This document shows, piece by piece, positions 54,640-64,000 of a stretch of 64,000 bases of DNA. The translations under genes were made by a program, and so were the position numbers. The notes beneath the pieces were generated by a model that did not search any database, was not told the DNA's origin, and was given only the letters and a program-made list of their open reading frames with translations. Where the stretch lies: the NCBI RefSeq assembly GCF_040869045.1, contig NC_090319.1, positions 287,095,693-287,159,692 of the forward strand, in the 5' to 3' direction. This DNA is from Eurosta solidaginis (lineage: Eukaryota > Arthropoda > Insecta > Diptera > Tephritidae). How positions within the stretch are numbered: the first letter of the stretch is position 1; every line of letters starts with the position of its first letter.

Positions 54640-56963
54640 CGTAAACAATTGTTTCGTATCAGGTCATATTTTACTAACAGCGTGCTTAAATCAAACCTGA
54701 TTCGTTATTACTCAGCTTGCGCTGATTTTATACTCTCGGTTTCATCGTTCACCCATTTGTCCTAAAGTCTAGTAATTTCGCGAACAGTTGCAGCTCATGC
54801 TTGGTTAGTTATCAGCTATATACATGTTTATCTGTAATCCACGCCTCTCCCATAGCCATATGCATCTGTATTAGAGATATGCCGCCGATGACCGCCGCCG
54901 CCTCCGCCAATTTGGGTCGTTTTTCGCACGCCGCCGCCGAATGTTAAAAATATCGGCGCGGCGGCGGGGTCCGGCGCGTGACTATATTTTCTACTCGTTT
55001 ATGGCTGTTTAGGTCATTTATTGTTCATGCCGAAAATTGGTTGGATATGGTCGAAAGTGGTATCAACGGATGCGCATCACTGTCAGTTATAAGAAATTTA
55101 ACTCTTTCTAACTGTTCAAAAGTTATTTAAAAAAAATAATTAATAATGAACAATTGATTCAAATAAAATGACCCAAAGCGAACGTGTTTTCAAATTGTCT
55201 TCAAGTTGTTAAAAAAAAAAGCAAATTACCCAAAAAAGGTGCCGATAAAAAAATGTATATTGCGATTGGCTGCAAAAATAAGAGAAATCAGTGATGCAAA
55301 ATCCTTTAGTAGGTTCTAGGGGCAAAACACTCCATTGAATTGATTATTACCTCATACTTAAGTCGACGATATATGTACGCATGAGAAGGGTGTGAAAAAT
55401 CACTTGGCCTTATATTCAATCAACTGTTGTTTCTTTGCGGAACTATACCTACAATAGCGTCTGAAATGTTAATTTTGATTTTCATACTTCATCCTTCAGC
55501 ACCCAAGTCTCCCGGTTGGCGGCCCTATCCAAAACTAGTGAATATGTAGGCACATATATTTACCAGGTGAGGCTTGGTCCTTCGCAAGAACACTCAATGT
55601 GGTGAAGCAAAAGCTTTCCCAAGACAGTCGAACTAATGACCGTGTGTGCTACTACCCTAACGTAGTGGACAGTCGAACTAGTCTGAAAACTGAAGCTACG
55701 CGGTCATCCATAATGAGCTCTTATATCATAAGGCCGGAGAACAGCAGTTTACATCTTTCAACTTAAAATCGATCGACTTTCATTCTAAAATATCGTTTTG
55801 GTTTAACGAAGACTATTGAAATGAATGTTGTGAACACAGACGTCGGCAAAATTTGGTCTATATTTTAAAAATTTTATCCAGGGTCCTTGTAAAATTTTAA
55901 TTATGTAAATGCGCCGAGGATTATACGATTTTCACCCATATGTTACGCAATGATATCCACTTAGACTGCTTATTATTTCGAGGGCGGCATCCTTGGCCGA
56001 ATAATTACTCCCTAACGTTTCAAGATGTTTTTCTGGTGAAGCTCGGCAGCATAGCGCGACAAAAATATCTGTCAGAAAGTCTTCGGAGCTACATCTAGAG
56101 CTTCTAGGAAAGTGACGTCGACGAAGGTATGAGTTCGAAGTCGCAGTCCTATAGCTTCTGTGCTGGCATATGGTGTGAGGGTCAGGAGGCGTGGTAGCGA
56201 CTGATGGTCGCGATTGCTACTGTTGGCACATCGGCAATTGTAGCTCTTAAAATCACCCGGAAAAACTGGAGGCGCCCTGTGCTACGAGAGTCATGAGTAT
56301 TAATAGACCATTAATAGCAACCTTAAGTCGCCTTTTTGCGTGACTGCCAAGGAGCCAAAAATGATTTAAAGAAATTGTGGTCCCGACGATTATTAGGAGT
56401 TAACCGTAGGTGAAACTACGCTTTGCACGAGATATACAGACAAAAGTGTGACTATTTTATGTATCTCTATTTCTTTTCAGCAGACGCAGCAGTACCAATT
56501 CCAAAGACCGGGGTTAGGTTCGAAGCCTCTCTGGAGTAAGCGCACGAGGGACAATCCCTCCGCAGGGAGCTACTCCTGAACATTTTTGAACGGTGTGCGA
56601 GTCTTTGAGGTAAACTCCCGGATCTTTCCGAAATGGCCAAAACGTTGATTTCCTTAAATACATATAACAAAATCTTTCCTAAATATTATTTTTTTAAATA
56701 GAAAAATCAAGCTTTTTAAACTAAGAACACCGGCGTACACCGGCGCGCCGCCCACACCGCCGCCACCGATTAAGTTATCGGCGTAAACCTCTAATGTGTA
56801 TGTGTGAGTAACTATTTCGGCTGATGACTGCATATGTGTGTGAGAGGTATCTCTTTGTTGCTTTGTACATGAATGTGGCTAGCTTACATAAGAATGCCTG
56901 CTTCATGTTTTTGTTGTTGCGTGATTATTAACTAACAGCTTAGTGATGCTGATATTCGTCACA
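54640..56963 (-). mobile_element. relic LTR (solo-LTR family of 38.2 kb) split by a hAT-like element
   Basis: Left part: from about 54,682 (AGCGTGCTTAAATCAAAC) to 54,871. Right part: 56,794 to 56,963 (ending ATTCGTCACA). Joined in order they follow the solo LTR at 38,330-38,684: TATACTCTC, GTTCAC..ATTT, CATAGCCATATGC, TGTGAGT, TTTCGG.TGAT, TAGTGATGCT and ATTCGTCACA. The far left edge (TGTTGAATAAATAA in the 38.2 kb copy) is missing. Confidence 0.75.
54872..56793. mobile_element. hAT-like DNA transposon, 1.92 kb, non-autonomous or decayed, with 8-bp target duplication
   Basis: The ends are imperfect inverted repeats: left TAGAGATATGCCGCCGATGA, right (reverse complement) TAGAGGTTTACGCCGATAAC. 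Both are followed inwards by GC-rich CGCCGCC-type sequence, in contrast with the AT-rich surroundings. The element is flanked by ATCTGTAT (54,864-54,871) and ATGTGTAT (56,794-56,801), an 8-bp duplication with one mismatch, as hAT transposases produce. The interrupted sequence is an LTR whose uninterrupted form is present at 38.2 kb, which independently confirms the boundaries. No transposase frame could be recognised inside. Confidence 0.85.
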
Positions 56964-58889
56964 ATATTGTTTCATGAAGCCCAATTTGATATGTAGAGGA
57001 GGTAATATTATACAGTGTCCGGGTACTAGTGGGGCCAGTAGTTTGGGATAAATACATTTAAAGTGATTTTTGCGGCTTATTCCTGTTATGTTTACCACAC
57101 AGAAATCAGTGACGGTCCGAAGGTTGACGCCATATCATAGGAGTGTGGTACTTTAAATTAGGCTTTTTTAACTTATCCATAACCGTAATGAATCTACACA
57201 ACTTTACATAAGAAACTTGGAGTCTATGGCTTGTTATTAGTTATGGGGAAACGAAAAGGTTTATATAAGCTCTTTTCAGGTTTGACGCATTCAAACGAAA
57301 TTCCTTGAATATATACGTTCCACGAGTAAAACAAAAATTGTTAGGATTATTTACACACATTCTTTTCGATAAACTCTACTAAATAATAGCAGTTACTACA
57401 CCTACTATGGTAATATGTCAACTGAGAAGTGTTTTTTGTATGATGCCCGTATTTTAAAAACAAGGAAATTGAGGGCAGATTTGAAATCAGCGATCCCAAA
57501 TGAGTGAGAAACAAAAGAAAAACTCCATAGAACAGACAGAAAGTGTTTTGTCCACCAGTGTAATTGATTCATTTACGTACATAAAGGGTATAACGCACAG
57601 CCGCAGCCGGCGTGGTACTTACTTGTTGTTCTTGAATATTGCAAGAAGTTGTACCTTGTGTGAGCACTCCTTAATTTTACTTTTATGCCAACAACAGATT
57701 GAAATCAATGTGATTATATCATTGAACACTTTATAAAATGAGTCAGAAAAATTTTCGAAACACATCACATGTTAAAAATTGCAAAAAAAAAAACTGTTCA
57801 CTTAGTAACATAAAAAAAAGAAAAAACGAAATATGCACAAGTAAATATTTTGTTCATGGAAAAATACGAAAATTTCTTTAAGAATTTCAAATGCTTCAAA
57901 TAAGAGTTAAACAATCTCTAACAAGTATCGAGCAGGAAAACAATTAATTAAGTTATGAGCACTGCTTAAGTGGATTGTCAAGAAACTAAAGCACATGTTA
58001 ATTGATTAAACAAAAACATTTTCAAAAAATGTAAACAAATTGTTTCTGTATAAACAAATGCACAGTTTTATATCATCTTGTATCCATCACGTGTTAATAT
58101 AAAACGATTAGAAGAAAAAAAGATCAACAAAAATCAATTAACATTTGTTGTATTATTCAAATGAGAAATCAAAACTAATCAATAACAATAAATTAGTTAT
58201 CGGTAAAATGTAAATGTCATGCCTACAGTAAGAGGCTAAATTAAACGTACATATAACCAGTTTTGGATGATTTCAAAATGTTCGGCCAAATACGAGCTTT
58301 TCATTTTCCTTCGTTTTGCTTTTAGCTGCCTTTTTTTACTCGTTCTTAAAGCTAAGCGATATTGGGCGTGGGAGCAGCAATGGAAATGAAGATTTACTCC
58401 ACCTGTCCATCCAACTCAGTGGATACCTTCTTTTCCAGAGCGTGTTTATTCATTCACATAACATGGCCGGAGCAGCCTTTGCAGACCATTTGGACGCATC
58501 CTTCATTGGTTCAGGCAAAGAGATATTCGCAGCCCGCTATGCATCCGATCGGAGGAAGTAATTAAACCTGTAGTGGGAAACGGTTTTTTGAGGTTACCCA
58601 TGTAACCTCAAGGAAGCATTCTTGATGAGTCTGTATCCTTTTACTCGAATACAACAACATATCTTCTTGTGTAATTCCAGAACTGTTTCTGTGCTTTTTC
58701 CAAATCGCTTCAAAATTTTCGCCATCATTACGGTTTTTACGGCAATATTTTGGTCAATTTCTTGCTTGTGTTAAGATCATTATTCATTTTTTTAAACGGT
58801 TTTATATAGCTTGAGTTGACAGGCAGGCCGCACGGCCGTTGTGAACGAATATTGTAATTGAAATTTAAGTAACTTCCCGATAAGCTATA
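56964..58889. other. gene-free region with one possible RTE-like scrap
   Basis: The 78-codon frame at 57,500-57,736 has no domain. Near 58,435-58,480 the phrase ATTCACATAACATGGCCGGA resembles the complement of the RWPGHVMRM-coding segment of RTE-like elements (compare 10,228-10,250). It is too short to be sure. Confidence 0.35.
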
Positions 58890-59375
58890 AGCTTGAAACT
58901 TGGAATATATGTAGTTCAAAACCCGATGAAAATGCAATAATAAGAAAAAAATCCCCGCTAGGTGGCACAAGGATCGAGATATTCATAAAAATCGTATTTG
59001 TGGTCCGATTTGGCTCATATTTGGAACACATAGTACATCCAAGAATAAAAAGCGACTTATGAAAAAAAATCGCCGCTTGATGGCGCAAGGATCGAGATAT
59101 TCACAAAAATCGTATTTGTGGTCCGACTTGGCTCATGCTTGGAACACATAATACATACAAGAATAGAAAGCGACCTGTCAAAAAAAATCGCCGCTAGGTG
59201 GCGCAAGGATCGAGATATTCACAAAAATCGTATTTGTGGTCCGATTTGATTTGGTCCATATTTGGAACACATAATACATACATGAATAGAAAGAGACCTA
59301 TGATGCCCGATTTGGCTCATATTTGGAACATATATTACATAGAGTCCAGTAGAAGTGACATCAAAATATTTTGGA
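58890..59375. repeat. 118-bp tandem repeat, about 3.5-4 units
   Basis: GGCGCAAGGATCGAGATATT recurs (TGGC at 58,963, 59,081 and 59,199, spacing exactly 118). Each is followed by AAAAATCGTATTTGTGGTCC and 'TTGGAACACATA'. A final partial unit (TTTGGCTCATATTTGGAACA) lies near 59,310. No parent sequence was found elsewhere in the window. Confidence 0.9.
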
Positions 59376-59553
59376 GTTGGAGGAGGGACAAGCATATGTC
59401 GCGAAGAGTCGAGTAAAGTATTTGGAAGGACTACGTATTGAGGACTTAGATTGTAACAAATTGTCAGGACAGAGGCCTTGTAATAATGAGTCACTAAATG
59501 AACTAAATAGAATGAGAAATAATAGGCAATTAAATAAAGACTAAAAACTTGAA

Positions 59554-59982
59554 AATAAAATAATTAAAAAAAAAATGTTTAAGTTAAACGGTTTTATTGA
59601 AAACAATACTTACATGAAGTAATAATAATACGAAAAGCTAGAAAATAATTAGGTAGGTCCTAGGTACTAGACATCACACTCCTTATCAATCTAGGGCGTT
59701 GATCAGACAATTAAATAAAAGCGTTGGACGCGTCATATTTCTATTGATAGTCATAAGTAAAACCAACTGAACCTTAATCAGGTTATGCTACGTCTCACAT
59801 TTTTAGAAATTTCACGCGCCCAACGCTTTTATTTAATTGTCTGATCAACGCCCTAGATTGATAAAGAGTGTGATGTCTAGTACCTAATTATTTTCTAGCT
59901 TTTCGTATTATTACTTCATGTAAGTATTGTTTTCAATAAAACCGTTTAACTTAAAAAATTTTTTTTTAATTATTTTATATTC
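59554..59982. mobile_element. long palindromic MITE
   Basis: The left arm (59,554-59,733) and right arm (59,814-59,982) are inverted copies: AAACGGTTTTATTGAAAACA and onwards to AATTAAATAAAAGCGTTGG, against their complements on the right. The loop is about 80 bp. The left arm carries an 11-base internal duplication (around TAGGTCCTAGGTA) absent from the right arm. No coding capacity is present. The outer ends are A/T runs, so the insertion site could not be fixed precisely. Confidence 0.88.
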
Positions 59983-59989
59983 CATTCAA

Positions 59990-60777
59990 GATCACTTTGG
60001 GACTATTTTGTTATAACTGTTTCATGATAGTTTTTTTCGGAACCAATTTGGGACAATTTGTGAATCACTACAGGATTATTTTCATAATGGAAACTATCTC
60101 AAAATACTCCAGAGTTGATCCCGAAAATAATACAGAAATTGTACTGCGATTATACGAAAGTTATCCCGCAATGATGAAGACTGCGAGTCCAGAAATAATT
60201 CCTTAATAATCTTGAATTCTAATATTTTCGAAAATCGCAGTTATACCAAAAGAAAAATTTCGATATTCTCTTGAAATAGCTCCGTAATGAGTCCGAAAAT
60301 AATTCTGAAGAGAAAGTATTACTGCTACTATGACGTGTGTGGTTTGAATTTTATTTACATTTGAGTTTTTTTTTAATAAAAAATCGCTTTTAACTATTAG
60401 ACATAGTAATATAATAAAAATAAATTTTCAGAACTATAATAGATATGATTTCGGGTTCAAGACCTGAATTTTTCTGGATCGCAATGGGATTTTAATGGAA
60501 TCTGGACTCTTTCGATATAATAATGTGAAATAGTCTCGAAATTATAACGAAAATAACGTCGAATTTAGCTCAAAACAGTCCGGTGTTGATCCCGAAAACA
60601 GTCCCCAAATCGTCTGAGATTATCTCAAGGTAATCCCAAAATTATTCAGCTGATAGTCCCGAAATCATCATTAAATAGCTTGAATTGGTCCCTTAACTAA
60701 TGACGAATTTGTTCAAAATAAACCCGAAGTTATCCAAAAAAAACCCCCGATATAATCCTGAAATAGCTCCGAAAGGA
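59990..60777. repeat. degenerate short-period array, CCCGAAAATAAT type
   Basis: Recurring CCCGAAAATAAT, TCCGAAAATAAT, CTCGAAATTAT and CCCGAAATCATC motifs every 12-25 bases are interrupted near 60,330-60,480. The orientation matches the 9.0 kb block in most of its length. The frames at 59,997-60,206 and 60,700-60,921 are by-products. Confidence 0.55.
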
Positions 60778-60892
60778 ATACGGCGTGCCCGTTTACCACA
60801 CCAAAGGTTCTGGGTTCAAGTCCGGGCAAATCAACACCGAAAATTTACAAAACCGTTAAAATATATCCCGTCCCGCAAATTAAAGGGTAATA
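60778..60892 (+). mobile_element. SINE head fragment related to the 37.6 kb SINE
   Basis: GCGTGCCCGTTTACCACACC, then CTGGGTTCAAGTCCGGGCAA (box B GGTTCAAGTCC), then 'TCAACACCGAAAATTTAC' parallel the minus-strand SINE at 37.6 kb (GCGTGCTCCGCC..., GGTTCACACCCCGGGCAAA, CAACATCAAAATTTTAG). The 5' edge and the body are missing. Confidence 0.65.
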
Positions 60893-61032
60893 TTAACCTT
60901 AAGCAACTGAAATGGAAATAATTAATATTTTGTTAAATTTAAAAGCTCTTAATTGATTTGAAGGTGAAAAAGTAGAATCTGATGTTTTACTGACAAATGT
61001 TCCTTGGAAGCTACAGGTGGATAAAAAGGACC

Positions 61033-61048
61033 ACCGCCTGCAGACGGT
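61033..61048. repeat. subterminal near-palindrome of the piggyBac-like element (left)
   Basis: ACCGCCTGCAGACGGT. Related copies are at 62,685-62,700 (ACCGTCTATAGACGGC) and 63,055-63,070 (ACCGTCTGTAGACGGT). The flank ACTAAGACC is shared in inverted orientation with the 62.7 kb copy, so left and right form subterminal inverted repeats of about 24 bp. Confidence 0.75.
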
Positions 61049-61161
61049 CTTAGTGGGTTTGGTGAAGAAAAAATAATACATGTTTATATCAATTCATTTA
61101 CCAAAAGTTGCTTTTATTCAAAGTAAATATCCCATTCAATAACAAAAATATTAAATATGTT

Positions 61162-62404
61162 TTAAAATAACACGTTTGTTATATGATACTCTGTAAAACA
61201 GTTTTTTGCATTAGAATAACACAAATTTATATTGCATTTCGTGCAAAAAGTATGCATTTCAGATTTTTTACACAACATGCAGGATTTTGTTTTGGTCCCC
61301 ATTTAGGAAAATGGTCAATTCGATCAAATCTGATATTGTTCCCTGGATGAATGGCCTTTGTACCAACACTACTAGTACTGGTAGTTGGCTGTTCATTAGC
61401 CAGTGGGCGACCAACCGACCTCTTTTCAACTGAAGCACAAAGCTCTTTGGCAATGCTACAGGGAAATACGTATATGGTCATATCATTTACTTCTTCATCA
61501 GCAATCCAATTTTTTCATCATTGAGTCTTCTACACAAAACGAATGCATTGGTTACAACCATGTCCAGGAGATGATAAAATAATCTTTTGGCCATATCTTG
61601 AGTTTTAATTCGGAGTCCGTTGCGACCCATATACGAGTCCATTAGGTCCACCCCTCCCCTGTGCGCATTATATTCGCGTATAATTTGTGGGCAGTGGATG
61701 TCTATATAAGACTTTTCCTTTCTTATATACCTTGGAATTTTAGATTTGCTGATCTTTAGGTTGAACATCCGTTCTTCCGAAAGGTTTAATACCTACATAT
61801 GTCGAGCAAACTTTGACATTTTTGTGTCCTTCCACAAAATGGTGCTGATGTCGATGCCGTAAGCAGTTGCAACAAACTCCGTTGAATATCCCCGTGGTGC
61901 TTTTTTCAATTCTTCACATTTCTCCATTGGTAGCTTTCGTTTTTCATTAATCACATTTTCAATGTAATTTTTAACTTACCACCTCCTGTAAATGCACCAT
62001 TTTACGGTGTTACTTTTGGTCCTGAGGCTTCTATAGCTGGTAATGAGGACTGATCTCGTTTCTTTGACTTGTATGATTTTTCCACTTCTGAATCAGTTTT
62101 TCTTTGGGTGGAATGCGATTCAGCTCCGGTTTTGTACCAGTCGCGTTTGAGCCAGAACTTCGTTAGAGGTTGTTGGGTTTTGAGGTGAGTTTACACTAAT
62201 GTTGCTTGTGTTCATTGTCAAATTTATTGCATCCATAAATGATGAGTCATCCAACTTTTGTAAGCAATCATTTATCATACCATCTTCATCAGGCTCAATT
62301 TGGTGGCAAATATAATCGGGATCTGAGATACTGTTTTAAGAATCTTCAAAATCATATTCGATTTCAACTGAATCCATTAAAGCTTCAATATCCGAATCAC
62401 TCAT
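61162..62404 (-). pseudogene. piggyBac-like transposase, deleted in the centre and frameshifted
   Basis: The start ATG is at 62,402-62,404. The acidic N-terminus (MSDSDIEALMDS, DPDYICHQIEPDED) is typical of the family. After stops around 62,330-61,980 the sequence jumps over the central catalytic core. Near 61,790-61,900 it resumes with APRGYSTEFVAT and LWKDTKMS. At 61,487-61,768 comes REYNAHRGGVDLMDSYMG, containing the third catalytic Asp of the GGVD motif, then LFYHLLDMVVTNAF. The C-terminal Cys-rich domain (61,190-61,300: ACCVKNLKC, then after a frameshift CNINLCYSNAKNCFTEYH) ends at 61,162. The first two catalytic Asp residues appear to lie in the deleted part. An intact family member is near 600 residues; this copy can encode no working enzyme. 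Confidence 0.85.
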
Positions 62405-63111
62405 TACTGAGAAATAGATTTTTTTTTCGCTTCCCAAGGCAGTCGGTTCTATGTACTGGAGGATTTTTCCCGACCAAGGAAAGACTGTAATTTCAGTGTA
62501 ACACTGCTACAACGACAACAACAAATTAATTTTTTTCTGACGAGACATTTTGTGGTAACAGCAATCAACAGCAAAAAAACATTTTCTCTATTAAAAAATG
62601 ATGGTTAATGATAGACAATTTTACAAAACCGCAAACAAAACGTGACATAACACTGAGGAACTTTTTATCACTCAAGCTACTAAGACCGTCTATAGACGGC
62701 CTTCACAAAAAACTCAGTACTACAATGTTTTAATAGCGCATATTGAAAAAAAGCATACAGGCCTCAAAGTAGAAGTTAAAATACCTTACATAAACATTTC
62801 AGAACTACTGCGTTGGACAAAATGATTTTTATTAAAATTCTAAAGCGCACTAATTTCACACATAATTTCCCCGTCACTTTCGCGAACTGTTTTGAAAAAA
62901 AAAAAAAAAATAACAGCAGCTGTATCTGCCACACTAACGAACTAAGAGCTTATGGAAAAGCTTTATTTAAAAGAACATTCCATGCAAAATCAACGGTTTG
63001 AGCTCATAAGATGCGGCGTACGTTGTTTTCGATTTTATTTTGATTTAAGTAATGACCGTCTGTAGACGGTGTTAGGTGCTTAAGGGTTAAAAAGATCACG
63101 ACGAAATTTTA

Positions 63112-64000
63112 AATTTCTATACCTTTCATGAACATGAAATGGTATATTAACTTTGGTCCGATGTTTGTAACGTTGAGAAATATAAAAGATAGACTCACCA
63201 TTAAGTATACCGAATTGATCAGCGCGACGAACTGAGGTGATATAGCCATGTCCGTCTGTCCGTCCATCTGTCTGTTTGAACGCAAACTAGTCCCTCAAAT
63301 TTTGAGATATCTCAATGAAATTTGGCACAAGGATGTATTTTTGTATGATATTAGACATTTGTCGGATCCGGTAGGATCGGACCAGTATAACATATATCTC
63401 CCATACAACCGATCGTTCAGATAAGACGATTTTGGCCATTCCTGCCGCAATTTAGAAAGTGTAAACGTGAAACTCGGTGATATATATTCTAATATATCAT
63501 AGAAGATATCCTGAAAAAATCACTTCGATCGGAGCTATATATAGTATATATCCCATACAACCAATCGTTCAGATAGAAAGATTTTTTAGACATTTCTCCC
63601 TCAATTTCCAATATAAAAACGTTAAATTTGGTGATATTTATTCTAATATGTCATAGAAGATTTCATGAAACAATCATTTCCATCGGAGCCATATATAGTA
63701 TATATCCCATACAACCGATTGTTCAGATAGAAAGATTTTTAGCCATTTCTCCCTTAATTTCCAATATAAAAACGTTAAATTTGGTGATATATATTCTAAT
63801 ATATCATAGAAGATTTCCTGTAAAAAATTATTTCAATCGGAGCCATATATAATATATATCCCATACAACCGATTGTTCAGATAGAAAGATTTTTAGCCAT
63901 TTCTCCCTTAATTTCCAATATAAAAACGTTAAATTTGGTGATATTTATTCTAATATGTCATAGAAGATTTCATGAAACAATCATTTCCATCGGAGCCATA
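63112..64000 (+). mobile_element. GTCY/mini-me-like element with 154-bp tandem units, cut by the window end
   Basis: It starts around TATACCTTTCATGAACATGA and has a GTCCGTCTGTCCGTCC tract (63,250-63,265), ATATCTCAATGAAATTTGGC, then tandem units. CCATACAACC recurs at 63,401, 63,553, 63,707 and 63,861. The last units alternate: 63,553 and the final unit share ATGTCATAGAAGATTTCATG, while the unit between reads ATATCATAGAAGATTTCCTG. It continues beyond the window. Confidence 0.75.

Larger units (their letters stand above)
60897..63086. mobile_element. piggyBac-like DNA transposon, 2.2 kb, flanked by TTAA
   Basis: Both sides carry the TTAA target typical of piggyBac (60,893-60,896 and 63,087-63,090). 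The left end starts CCTTAAGCAACT and the right end (reverse complement) starts CCCTTAAGCACCT, about 12-13 bp inverted repeats. The element contains a decayed transposase on the minus strand and three copies of a 16-base near-palindrome near the ends. It is inactive because of internal deletion and frame breaks. Confidence 0.9.

Noticed and set aside
57500..57736. 78-codon ATG frame starting MSEKQKKNS
   Set aside because: No recognisable domain and no upstream promoter or splice signals; length is expected by chance.
60778..60850. Genuine tRNA gene
   Set aside because: Only a box B-containing half is present and it continues into SINE body sequence; there is no acceptor-stem pairing.

Overview
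This is eukaryotic DNA from a higher fly, most likely a tephritid fruit fly. It is strongly AT-rich, has ACAT/TATG microsatellites, carries dispersed elements with GTCY-type microsatellites, and holds a tRNA-derived SINE with box A and box B that I associate with Tephritidae. No host protein gene, tRNA or rRNA could be supported. Almost every recognisable piece is a transposable element (TE), a TE fragment or a tandem repeat. The placement in Tephritidae is recognition from memory and was not searched.

Layout. 0.4-11.9 kb: three fragments of one RTE-like non-LTR retrotransposon family (0.43-1.13 minus, 2.89-3.89 plus, 10.0-11.9 minus), an older RTE-like 3' end (8.66-9.0 plus), and a Jockey-like reverse transcriptase (RT) relic (5.3-6.8 minus) inside a larger AT-rich element with matching ends. 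9.0-21.1 kb: gene-free, with degenerate short-period arrays built on TCCCGAAA, ACCGGTTAC or ATCGAT cores. 21.2-25.8 kb: a candidate promoter plus first exon (weak), a MITE-like element, a 1.8 kb GTCY/mini-me-like element, and an I-like RT fragment. 25.9-33.2 kb: the most structured part. A Jockey-like element with a 347-codon RT reading frame is split by a Ty3/gypsy-type LTR element that has two LTRs but is internally deleted. Next come a terminal-inverted-repeat MITE and an array of 94-bp repeats derived from the pre-RT region of the RTE-like family, then another I-like RT fragment. 35.8-47.4 kb: further mini-me-like elements (35.8, 40.8, 44.7 kb), a SINE with target-site duplication, a solo LTR, I-like RNase H fragments and a long palindromic element. 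48.5-57.0 kb: more I-like fragments, a relic of a conserved TE-type protein, and a hAT-like element flanked by an 8-bp duplication inside a relic LTR. 58.9-64.0 kb: a 118-bp tandem repeat, a second palindromic element, a SINE fragment, a piggyBac-like element bounded by TTAA with a decayed transposase, and the start of another GTCY element cut by the window end.

How it fits together. The window reads as an intergenic, intronic or heterochromatic TE graveyard with several insertions nested in older ones. The nesting gives relative ages: the LTR element is younger than the Jockey-like copy, the hAT is younger than the LTR relic, and an I-like fragment is younger than a mini-me-like element. The strongest candidates for something new are the 94-bp array born in place from a retrotransposon, the dispersed degenerate arrays, and the palindromic subterminal motifs of the piggyBac-like element.
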